DNA of 64,000 bases from Rubrivivax gelatinosus IL144 (GTDB taxonomy: Bacteria > Pseudomonadota > Gammaproteobacteria > Burkholderiales > Burkholderiaceae_C). The number at the start of each line of letters is the position of its first letter. The first letter of the stretch is position 1. Below, in pieces: positions 17,819-24,977 of this stretch. The notes under the pieces were generated by a model. The model searched no databases. It was not told the origin of the DNA and saw only the letters and a list, made by a program, of their open reading frames with translations. The position numbers were made by a program, and so were the translations under genes. Where the stretch lies: contig NC_017075.1 of the NCBI RefSeq assembly GCF_000284255.1, forward strand, positions 3,162,001 through 3,226,000, read 5' to 3'.

Positions 17819-18105
17819 TCACGGGCGGCCACCGGCCCTGGCCCGCTTTGCGCGCAGCCGCGCCACAACCTCCGCTGCAGGCTTCACTCCGCCAGCATCA
17901 ACGTCCTGGTGGCCAAGCGCCAGCATCGTCAACAAGGCCAGCGTCTCCTGCGTCTCCGGATAGGAGGCCATGTCCTGAAGAACGGCCTTGGGCTCTCCGT
18001 TTTCCGTGAGGACCAAGGGCTGACGCTGTTCCGCCACCTCGGCGAGCACCTCCGATGCATGGGCACGAAGTCGCTGAACGGCTTCGTTCGAGGCGGGTAA
18101 CGCAT
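17819..18105 (-). pseudogene. Phd/YefM-family antitoxin, start lost or frameshifted
   Basis: About 90 residues match the Phd/YefM antitoxin type: an AHASEVLAEVAE helix, PLVLTENGEPKAVLQDM, then YPETQETLALLTMLALG. The only ATG (18105) is in a different frame from the conserved part. In-frame upstream codons offer only a CTG, so the gene probably suffered an indel right after its start. No RelE/ParE toxin is adjacent. Without translation it would be inert. Confidence 0.65.
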
Positions 18106-18216
18106 GGCAGTCCTCCAGTTGGGGCGACGAAGCCGAGTTGTCGCCATCATCGTTCCACCTGGATGGCGGCGATCCGCAATCCTGCTGCCTGCAGCGACAC
18201 CGCGAGCCGCGCGACG

Positions 18217-19116
18217 TCACCCCATCCCCCGCGTCCCCTTGCACCCCGGATAGTCGACACAGCCCCAGAAAGCCGCCCCGGCGCTCGCACCGCGCTTGGC
18301 GACGCGCCGCACCATGCGCTTTCCGCAGACTGGGCAGTTCGGCCGCTCGTCGCCATCCCGCTGCACGGGCGCTGAAGCGACGGGAGTCACTGGCGTCTGC
18401 AGCGACGGCTCCTGCCTCGCAGTCTGCGCGCCCCCTCCCCTCGCCTTCTGGATCAGCTGCCGCAACCGCGGCCCGTCGACCAGTTCGACGTTGCGCCCGC
18501 TGGCGAAGCGCCGCGCCTCGTCGGTGAAACGCCCCGAAGTCACGACGAAGCCGCCGGCCGCGCCCCTGGCGGCCATGACGCCGTACAGCTCGCGCACCAC
18601 GTCGACGCCCACCTTGTAGGCACGCCACTGCTTGCACTGCACGAGGTACTTCTCGCTGCCGTTCTGGCCCGGCCGCGACAGCACGAGGTCGACCCCGCCG
18701 TCGGCACCACCGCCGCCGGTCTCGACGACGCGGAAGCCCTGCAGCCGGAAGCCCTCGCCGACCAGCATCTCGAACTCGCGCCAGCTCATGCCGTCGAGCG
18801 CATCGGCCGACGGGTTCTGCGCCACTTCCGCGGCCAGGCGGCTGCGCTGGCGGCGGCGCCATGCCGAGATCGCGGCGCCCATCAGGCTGAGGAACGGAAG
18901 AAGGTACTGCCCGAACCAGGCGAAGGTCTTCCACATCGTCCGGGTGGCCATGGCGCCGTATTGGCCCACCTCGGTGGCGACCGGCACGGCCTGCGTCGCA
19001 ACGGGATGCAGCAGCAGATAGAACAGCGGCGCCGCGATCACGCCCACCCACCAGGGCATGAGCGCGAACAACTCCATCACCGCCTCCGCGAGGCCTCCTT
19101 GGTTTCGCCTGGCCAT
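18217..19116 (-). CDS. Membrane-anchored Mrr-type restriction endonuclease with C4 zinc finger
   Basis: 299 residues. Two N-terminal hydrophobic segments (WWVGVIAAPLFYLLL; YLLPFLSLMGAAISAW) are followed by an Mrr-cat domain at about residues 110-220. It has MSWREFEMLVGEGFR, GGVDLVL with the catalytic Asp, and YLVQCKQW with the QxK motif. A basic linker leads to a C-terminal topoisomerase-type C4 zinc ribbon (CPVCGKRM ... CVDYPGC). The ATG at 19116 follows GGGAGAAAC. Such proteins cut DNA, often modified DNA. Membrane tethering suggests action on incoming DNA, an inference. It stands next to island defence-like cargo. Confidence 0.85.
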   Translation of the reverse strand: MARRNQGGLAEAVMELFALMPWWVGVIAAPLFYLLLHPVATQAVPVATEVGQYGAMATRTMWKTFAWFGQYLLPFLSLMGAAISAWRRRQRSRLAAEVAQNPSADALDGMSWREFEMLVGEGFRLQGFRVVETGGGGADGGVDLVLSRPGQNGSEKYLVQCKQWRAYKVGVDVVRELYGVMAARGAAGGFVVTSGRFTDEARRFASGRNVELVDGPRLRQLIQKARGGGAQTARQEPSLQTPVTPVASAPVQRDGDERPNCPVCGKRMVRRVAKRGASAGAAFWGCVDYPGCKGTRGMG

Positions 19117-19494
19117 TTCGTGTTTCTCCCTGCGCCGATTCTGGCGCGCGGAAACCGGCGCAAGCGCCTGCCGCACCTGCGGCCGTCGTCCCATCCGCCG
19201 AGGCGGATGGCAGCCATTTGCTGGCGCTCAGCCTATCCTGCCATCCAACTCTTTCGGCCTCTGTCTCCTCTCTGTGGACCGGCTCGCACATGCCGGTGCG
19301 GCCCCGCGTTCACACCCATCCACGGGGTCGGACAGTCCGACCCCGCCGCCTGAATCGACCACCCGCAGGCGGCGGCTGGCGACGCACAAGGCGTCGAGAA
19401 CGCTGGCGGAGCCGTCGCGCCGACGGCCGACCGGCTGCACCGTCGCCGCCCCAGACGCTGGCAAGATCGCCGCAAAGAACGAGGGAGGCTGCGC
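19117..19494. other. Divergent intergenic region with a perfect palindrome
   Basis: 378 bases between the divergent mrr-like gene and the MazG/PIN fusion gene. No gene is seen. It must contain promoters for both directions and includes the palindrome at 19323-19345. Confidence 0.5.
19323..19345. promoter_or_regulatory. Perfect 23-base palindrome, candidate operator
   Basis: CGGGGTCGGAC, one central A, then GTCCGACCCCG: an 11-base perfect inverted repeat. It lies between two divergent promoters, so a repressor site controlling both genes is plausible. A one-base centre makes it less likely to be a terminator. Confidence 0.4.
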
Positions 19495-20718
19495 ATGAAC
19501 GTGTCCGAGCTGCAGGCCGAGTTGCGCCACTTCGCCGCCGAGCGCGACTGGCAGCCGTTCCACACGCCGAAGAACCTGAGCACGGCGCTGTTGGTGGAGG
19601 CGGCGGAGCTGGCCGAGATCTTCCAGTGGATGACGCCCGAACAATCGGCCCGCGCCCACGAGGACCCCGCCGTCAAGCAGCGCATCGGCGAGGAGGTGGC
19701 CGACGTGCTGCTCTACCTGCTGCAGCTGGCCGACCACAGCCGCATCGACATCGCGCAGGCGGTGAAGGACAAGCTGGCGCTGAATGCGGCGAAGTACCCG
19801 CCCCGGCACACGATCGCGCGCATCCCGCCGGCACGGGCCGCGGCGCCCGGGCCGCACGTGCTGGTGGACTACGAGAACGTCCAACCGACCGAAGGCGAGC
19901 TTCGGGAACTGGTGCCGGGCGCCGGCCAGGTCTGGGTCTTCCACGGGCCCCATCAGCACGAGGTGGACCGCCGCTTCGCGTCCTTCGGCACGAACGCGAC
20001 CGCGGTGCCGATCAGCCGGCCCGGCAAGAACGCGCTGGACTTCCACCTGTCGTTCTACCTGGGCTACATCGCGTCGCGGAACCCCGGCGCGCCGATCGTC
20101 GTGGTGGCCAACGACAAGGGCTACGAGCCGATGATCGAGCACGCGCGGGGCATGGGCTTCGCGGTGCAGCGGCTGGCGTATGGCCAAGTCAAGCCGGCGG
20201 CGTCAAACGCGGAGCCACCAAGCCCCGCAGCCAAGCCCGCAGCGAAGAGCGCACCCGCGAAGAAGGCAGCGGCCAAGAAGGTGCCGGTGAAGAAAGCAGC
20301 ACCCAAGACGGCCGCTGCAAAAAAGGCTCCGGCCAAGAAGGTAGCGGCGAAGAAGGCCACGGCCGCGAAGAAGACCGCTGTCGCAACGGCGAGCGGAACG
20401 CCAGCGACTCAGAAGGCCGATTTGCCCGTCGGGGCGGAGTCAGCCAAGCGGGCCGGCGTTCCAGAAAAAAGGACGAAGCCCGCAAAGGCGTCGAGCAGCG
20501 CCCTGCAGACGATGGAAAGGCTGTCCAACAGCCTGCGCAAGATGGGCGACAAACGGCCCACCAAGCTGCCGTCGCTTCGGCGATCGCTGAAGTCGTTCTT
20601 GGGGGTCGACGCGACTGACGATGCGGTCAGTGCGGCGTTGAACGGCTTGGTGGCGGCCGGTGTGGTGCAGGTTGATGACGGTGGTCGCGCGTCGTATCCA
20701 AGCTTCGGCGGCGCGTGA
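19495..20718 (+). CDS. Fusion: MazG-like pyrophosphohydrolase + NYN/PIN-like nuclease + lysine-rich tail
   Basis: 407 residues. Residues 1-105 form an all-helical dNTP pyrophosphohydrolase domain of the MazG/dCTPase type, with acidic motifs EAAELAEIFQW (E35, E38, E41) and EEVADVLLYLL (E67, E68, D71). Residues 120-230 form a PIN-like NYN nuclease domain with the acidic triad in VLVDYENV (D125), ALDFHLSFYLG (D182) and VVVANDKGYEPM (D207). Residues 240-310 are a histone-H1-like tail of AAKK/PAKK repeats. Residues 335-407 form a small helical, winged-helix-like end. Such a fusion would combine nucleotide-pool cleansing with RNA or DNA cutting on a polynucleotide-binding tail. It heads the modification/defence block. 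Confidence 0.85.
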   Translation: MNVSELQAELRHFAAERDWQPFHTPKNLSTALLVEAAELAEIFQWMTPEQSARAHEDPAVKQRIGEEVADVLLYLLQLADHSRIDIAQAVKDKLALNAAKYPPRHTIARIPPARAAAPGPHVLVDYENVQPTEGELRELVPGAGQVWVFHGPHQHEVDRRFASFGTNATAVPISRPGKNALDFHLSFYLGYIASRNPGAPIVVVANDKGYEPMIEHARGMGFAVQRLAYGQVKPAASNAEPPSPAAKPAAKSAPAKKAAAKKVPVKKAAPKTAAAKKAPAKKVAAKKATAAKKTAVATASGTPATQKADLPVGAESAKRAGVPEKRTKPAKASSSALQTMERLSNSLRKMGDKRPTKLPSLRRSLKSFLGVDATDDAVSAALNGLVAAGVVQVDDGGRASYPSFGGA

Positions 20719-20972
20719 GATCGCCGTGTGACGAGCGACGCATCTGCCCTTACGGTTTCAGCGGCTTGGTCTGCACGGAAAGGCTGGTTTGCAGCGGGCG
20801 GCTATTAGCCTCAACTAACGCTACTGCCTGATGCTTGGGCCGACGCTCTCCTTCCCCCCGTGTTTACAGGTGCCCCTCATCGACGGACCGCAGATGACAG
20901 TCGCTGAGAATCCGTCGCTGACTTGTTCGCTTCACTTAGCAGCCGTGTTACATTCACCGCGAGGAGGGGAGA

Positions 20973-21269
20973 TTGGTATACATCGACGACGCCGAAGTGG
21001 CGAAGCACGGTCGAAACTGGTTCCACTTGACGGCGGACAGACTCGATGAGCTTCATTCTTTTGCGGCTTGCATAGGACTGCCCGCCAACGCCTTCCATCG
21101 CGGTGCACGCCATCCCCACTACGACGTCACTGCTGCTCAGCGGCTGCGCGCCCTTCGTGGTGGTGCACGTGCCGTTAGCTCCCGAGAGGTAGTCCGGATT
21201 GCAAGAATAGTTCGCGCATCCGCGCGTGCTGCCGCAACGAGCGACAAGCAACTTACCCTGTTTGAGTAA
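20973..21269 (+). CDS. DUF4031 family protein
   Basis: 98 residues from a TTG at 20973, supported by GAGGAGGGG just upstream. It fits DUF4031: VYIDDAEV at the start, WFHLTADRLDELHSFA in the middle, and HPHYDVTAAQRLRALRGGA. The biochemical role is unknown; the conserved Asp, His and Tyr hint at a small nucleotide- or metal-handling enzyme. It sits 14 bases before the thymidylate-synthase-like gene and likely shares its transcript. Codon use is AT-richer than the chromosome. Confidence 0.75.
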   Translation: MVYIDDAEVAKHGRNWFHLTADRLDELHSFAACIGLPANAFHRGARHPHYDVTAAQRLRALRGGARAVSSREVVRIARIVRASARAAATSDKQLTLFE

Positions 21270-21283
21270 AGCGTCTAGGCCAA

Positions 21284-22309
21284 GTGTACGTCTGCGCCGA
21301 CTCCCTAGACGACCTCTTGGCCAGGGTCTACCGACAGCTTCTGACCCGCGGCACTTCCATTGAGCCTACAAAGGGCTCGGCGCGCGAGATCTATGGGGCA
21401 TTGCTGAAGCTTTCGGCGCCGCGCCTGCGGCTTTCCCGCACCGAATCGCGCGGCCTACTTTTCAGCTGCCTCGGCGAACTTCTCTGGATACTAGCTGGAA
21501 GCAATGCGTTGGATTTCATCGCGTACTACATTCCCGAGTACGCAAAGTCCTCCGATGACGAGCAGACCGTCTTCGGAGCGTACGGCCCCAGAATGTTTGG
21601 CACCGGGCCAAACGAGCAGTTAGCGCGCGTAATCTCGTCCCTGAAGAGCAAACCGGATTCACGCCAGGCGGTGATCCAACTTTTCGATCGCCACGACATA
21701 CTAGAGTATCACCGCGACATCCCATGCACATGCACCCTGCAGTTCGTGATCCGAGATCGACGGCTGCATATGCTTACGTCAATGCGATCCAATGATGCCT
21801 GGCTCGGTTTGCCGCACGACGTATTTGCGTTCACTATGGTCCAAGAGCTTGTGGCGAGATCCCTGGGCGTCAAGTTAGGTGAATATCGGCACTTTGTCGG
21901 CAGCCTGCATCTCTATAAACGAGATGATAAGAAGGCTATTCGCTATCTCGATGAAGGTTGGCAGCCCCGGAAACCCATGCCACCGATGCCGCAGGGCGAC
22001 CCATGGCCCTCCGTTCGCACGCTTCTTGAAGTCGAGGAAGCAGTGAGGAATGGCGACGCAAGCCGCACGGATCGCTTCGATAGCATGGCTCCTTATTGGG
22101 CCGATCTCGCAACGCTTTTGGACATTCACAGAACCTTTAAGACAAACGGCAATCAAAACGACATTAGACGACTAAAAAGGCACTTGAAGCACGACGGTTA
22201 CGCCATGTACATCAACAAGCGCTACGGAATGGCGTCCTCAATCAAGGAGCAGGCGACGATCTTCGATCGCAGCAACGAAGCATCAAAGGCGCGACATGAA
22301 CGCACATGA
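21284..22309 (+). CDS. Thymidylate-synthase-family pyrimidine (hydroxy)methylase
   Basis: 341 residues from the GTG at 21284. The ThyA fold is clear: ELLWILAGS (residues 65-73), nucleophile Cys148 in DIPCTCTLQF, phosphate- and base-contact motif MRSNDAWLGLPHD (R168, S169, D171) and HLY (H209, Y211). At the position of E. coli ThyA Asn177, which recognises uracil, this protein has Asp179 (GLPHD instead of GLPFN). In T4 dCMP hydroxymethylase that position is Asp, so dCMP rather than dUMP may be the substrate. It could make 5-hydroxymethyl- or methyl-dCMP; hmdUMP is the alternative. Its end overlaps the next gene by 14 bases. It is not the housekeeping thyA. Confidence 0.85.
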   Translation: MYVCADSLDDLLARVYRQLLTRGTSIEPTKGSAREIYGALLKLSAPRLRLSRTESRGLLFSCLGELLWILAGSNALDFIAYYIPEYAKSSDDEQTVFGAYGPRMFGTGPNEQLARVISSLKSKPDSRQAVIQLFDRHDILEYHRDIPCTCTLQFVIRDRRLHMLTSMRSNDAWLGLPHDVFAFTMVQELVARSLGVKLGEYRHFVGSLHLYKRDDKKAIRYLDEGWQPRKPMPPMPQGDPWPSVRTLLEVEEAVRNGDASRTDRFDSMAPYWADLATLLDIHRTFKTNGNQNDIRRLKRHLKHDGYAMYINKRYGMASSIKEQATIFDRSNEASKARHERT

Positions 22310-23216
22310 AAAGGAACAGCGAGCTTTTGAACTGGAGGCTCAGCTTATCCAGTTCCACCGGCGCGCCATACCGCTGCCCGGCGTAGTCCCGCCGGAAAAC
22401 ATGCTTGCCTTTGTCGCCCAGCTTATCGACAGCATTCATCGTGTTGAGTTCGTTCGCACCGTCAGAGATCGCCACGTCAGTGTTGCGCGCGCGGACCCGA
22501 AAAGCCCGCTCTTTGACCCTATCAGGGCGGCCATCACTCTGTCTGCAAAACAGACGGAAGAGGCCTTCTGGCTCGTATTCTTGGCCACTCACTGCGGCCG
22601 CAACCTTCGGACCGCTTGGCAACTCGCAGCCGAGCTTTATGGATCCTCAGAACTTGTGCCGTGGACGTGGGCGCGTGTCTTGGTCGATCCCAAGTCCTAC
22701 ATAGACTGGATTGAGGGTCACTACGAGACGTTTGGAGGAAAATTCGGCAACCACCGTAAGTACGAATCGCTTAAGCCAGGCCCCAAGGGGACTGGCGCTA
22801 TCGTCCGAAGCTATGTCGACTGGATTGCCGGGTATGGGTCTCACGCCGCGATGGTGGGTCAGGCCCGGGCCCATGCTGACGGCAATGCGCGTCGCGCCTT
22901 CGGTGTGCTTTATGAGCAGATGCGTGCGGTTCTCCGCTTCGGCCGAACAGGCCGCTTTGACTACCTCACCATGCTTGGCAAGGTTGGGCTAGCTGATATT
23001 GAAGCGGATTCAACGTATATGAACGAAGCAACGGGGCCAAAACGCGGCGCAAAACTCCTGTTCGACGGCCAAATCGACTCCAAAACCCGAGCCAAGACCT
23101 TGGAGGCGCGCGTAGCCGTACTTGAGCGCCATCTCGGTGTTGGCATGCAGGTCATGGAAGACGCCTTGTGCAATTGGCAGAAGAGCCCGAATAGTTATCG
23201 GCCTTTCCGGGGCTAG
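22296..23216 (+). CDS. Alpha-glutamyl/putrescinyl thymine pyrophosphorylase clade 3 (aGPT-Pplase3) homologue
   Basis: 306 residues. Conserved patches that I associate with aGPT-Pplase3 are FVAQLIDSIHRVEFV (39-53), SPLFDPIRAA (70-79), EEAFWLVFLATHCGRN (88-103), KFGNHRKYESL (149-159), GTGA then YVDWI, and RFGRTGRFDYLTMLGKVGL (214-232) with STYMNEATGP. The family was predicted from comparative genomics to have a DNA-glycosylase-like helical fold. It is thought to replace a pyrophosphate on 5-hydroxymethylated pyrimidines in DNA by an amine. Translation overlap with the thymidylate-synthase-like gene couples base hydroxymethylation to this step. The family call is from memory of the motifs; activity is unproven. 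Confidence 0.78.
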   Translation: MNAHEKEQRAFELEAQLIQFHRRAIPLPGVVPPENMLAFVAQLIDSIHRVEFVRTVRDRHVSVARADPKSPLFDPIRAAITLSAKQTEEAFWLVFLATHCGRNLRTAWQLAAELYGSSELVPWTWARVLVDPKSYIDWIEGHYETFGGKFGNHRKYESLKPGPKGTGAIVRSYVDWIAGYGSHAAMVGQARAHADGNARRAFGVLYEQMRAVLRFGRTGRFDYLTMLGKVGLADIEADSTYMNEATGPKRGAKLLFDGQIDSKTRAKTLEARVAVLERHLGVGMQVMEDALCNWQKSPNSYRPFRG

Positions 23217-23219
23217 GAC

Positions 23220-24296
23220 CTACCAGGACCAAGAGTATCGCTTCTTTAGGAAGTTCAACTTATCTTGGCGCACCAACCCCCGGTACTGCAATTGCCCCAC
23301 TAGGATTCCGGGGGAGATAGACAAGTTCTTCGCAAATCTCATGATACTCCGGTAATCATGGGGCAGCGCTCGCAAGGCTGCCTCTTCGGATGCAGGAACA
23401 AGAACTTGGCCAGCGAATTGATTTGCCTCACGCTCCGCAAGATCATCAATATCAGGTCGATCAGAAGATTCAAGGAAGAGCCGATCTTCATGAAGAATCA
23501 AGTGACCCGCCTCGTGGAAGAAGGTGAACCAAAAGCTGTCGTCCCGTAGGTATCGGACGCTCAGTTGTATTATCGCCTTGCCATTACAAAAGCGGGCAGC
23601 GCCGCTGGCTGGGCAGCCCCTTGGCGCGCGGACGATGACAACCGCCACACCGCATGCGGCACATTGTTCCTGCAGCCGAGGCGTGAACTCAATTGGCTCT
23701 CGAACACGAGTTAATGGCTTCAATAAAGGCAGTAGACGCTCAAAATGGTGACGTGACCATGAACCCACGGGCAATTCGGCAGCCGTGAGTTCACCCTGTC
23801 GGAGCCACGCGGCAAGCGACGCCGATTGGGCGGCAAAGACCGGCGAGGTGCGATAGGCCGTAAGGCCGGCCCCATCCGAAAGCCATACGTCGCGCCACTC
23901 GTCAACGGTTTCGACCCCGAAAAACTCTAAGACGCGCCGAAGTCTTTCGCTAGGCGAAGTTGCGGCCTTCAGCCATCCATACGTGACCATGTCCGCGAAC
24001 GGAAGACTCGATAGCCATTGCCTGCCGTCGTCCTGCAGCGTTTGAAGATCGCGACGGTATTGAGCCTCGCGGGCCAGCCAAAAATGCACGCTTGCTCCAA
24101 CAACATCCGCCAGGCGCTTCGCGCGAGCGGCCGTGATGTGCACTTTTCCGTTGAAGAGCTGGGTGACGTCCTCTCGGGCCACCCCTAGCGCCTGCGCGAT
24201 GTCGTCGACTCGTAGGTTCTTCTTGGCGGCAAGCTGCCGCACCGTCTCACCCGGAGGCGACGCCCAGGCAGGGCGGAAGTCGCCGGACCGAGTCAT
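23220..24296 (-). CDS. XRE-type HTH / ImmA-IrrE metallopeptidase protein (HigA-like antitoxin)
   Basis: 358 residues. The N-terminal XRE helix-turn-helix (LRVDDIAQALGVAREDVTQL, about 28-47) has the HigA-like continuation. A C-terminal ImmA/IrrE zinc peptidase has FFHEAGHLILHEDR, with HEAGH at 261-265, followed by EREANQFAGQVLVP, which supplies the third ligand. ImmA proteases cleave repressors; XRE-ImmA proteins also act as antitoxins. Its ATG overlaps the stop of the HigB-like gene (ATGA), giving a toxin-antitoxin pair. It ends 3 bases from the convergent aGPT-Pplase3 stop. Confidence 0.88.
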   Translation of the reverse strand: MTRSGDFRPAWASPPGETVRQLAAKKNLRVDDIAQALGVAREDVTQLFNGKVHITAARAKRLADVVGASVHFWLAREAQYRRDLQTLQDDGRQWLSSLPFADMVTYGWLKAATSPSERLRRVLEFFGVETVDEWRDVWLSDGAGLTAYRTSPVFAAQSASLAAWLRQGELTAAELPVGSWSRHHFERLLPLLKPLTRVREPIEFTPRLQEQCAACGVAVVIVRAPRGCPASGAARFCNGKAIIQLSVRYLRDDSFWFTFFHEAGHLILHEDRLFLESSDRPDIDDLAEREANQFAGQVLVPASEEAALRALPHDYRSIMRFAKNLSISPGILVGQLQYRGLVRQDKLNFLKKRYSWSW

Positions 24297-24625
24297 AGGC
24301 CGCCTCCTATATGGATCACCTTTAGCCTAGTGACTCGGGCCCAGTCGACAGCTTCGCCGTTGATCGGGACTTGATGGTGATTCACCTCGCAGTAGAGGTG
24401 TTGCCCTTCGCTGAGGTGGAACCGTATCAGACCCACCTCCTGGTCGCAGTTCTCAATTTCCAAGCCCATCTCCACCACCTCTGCGACCGTTTCGGCAGCC
24501 TCCAGATCGGCGAGGTGCCTCCGCAAAGCAGCTGCGGCGCGATCCCCAAACTCACGCTTTGCCCTTGCGGGGCTCTCGCACGTGGAACGCAGCTCCTTGG
24601 ACCGAAAAGCGATCTCTAGCCCCAT
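24293..24625 (-). CDS. HigB/RelE-like toxin
   Basis: 110 residues from the ATG at 24625, chosen because the family begins with a short beta strand (here LEIAFRSKELRSTCES). An in-frame ATG at 24652 is possible. The pattern AKREFGDRAAAALRRHLADL, YCEVNHHQVP and WARVTRLKVIHI fits the HigB/RelE-like proteins often annotated as killer proteins, which are ribosome-dependent mRNA interferases. Catalytic residues are not clearly conserved by eye. It is coupled to the downstream XRE-ImmA gene, the expected toxin-first HigBA order. Confidence 0.7.
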   Translation of the reverse strand: MGLEIAFRSKELRSTCESPARAKREFGDRAAAALRRHLADLEAAETVAEVVEMGLEIENCDQEVGLIRFHLSEGQHLYCEVNHHQVPINGEAVDWARVTRLKVIHIGGGL

Positions 24626-24977
24626 TGGTCGATTGTCGGACAACAGCGCCATGCGCGTCGGGTGGTCGATCAAGAGGACTGACGGCAGGACCGGCGCGCC
24701 AGGAAGCTTGGAGCGGTGCCGCGGCCGACCGATGTCCCCTTCTGCCCTGGTAATGCCCGCTCCGGCCACGGGCGGTGGATCGTGCATTTCAGTGTGAAGT
24801 GAAGTTATTTCCTCGCCCGCCCCCGCCAGTCCAGGGCGGGCGCAGCCCGGCGCAGCGCACCCTTGACGGGCGGCGGCGTGCGCCCACGCTGGGCTCCGTG
24901 GGCAGGCGTGCGCGCCTGCCCACGAGCCCGTCCGGCGGCGAGGACCGCCCCGCCCTCGGGGCGGGGATGGGGGTGGG
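24626..24977. other. Intergenic region with strong hairpins between relaxase and toxin genes
   Basis: 352 bases. The half near 24780-24977 is very GC-rich with several inverted repeats: 24897-24924, and a CCCCGCCC/GGGCGGGG pair near 24948-24966 just after the relaxase stop. These may be terminators of the mobilisation operon or parts of a transfer origin. The promoter of the toxin-antitoxin pair should lie near 24640-24790. Confidence 0.45.
24897..24924. terminator. Perfect 12-bp stem, 4-base loop hairpin
   Basis: CGTGGGCAGGCG, loop TGCG, CGCCTGCCCACG. It lies 54 bases downstream of the relaxase stop on the minus strand. No T-run follows on either strand, so a classical intrinsic terminator is not certain; an oriT-type or regulatory hairpin is the alternative. 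Confidence 0.4.

Noticed and set aside
20240..20400. Repeated GCCAAGAAG/GCGAAGAAG units taken as a DNA repeat array or CRISPR
   Set aside because: The units are in frame and encode an AAKK/PAKK tail of the fusion protein; no conserved repeat-spacer pattern.
21284..22309. Housekeeping thymidylate synthase thyA
   Set aside because: Divergent sequence, Asp in place of the uracil-recognising Asn, AT-shifted codons and location inside a mobile island argue against the core gene.
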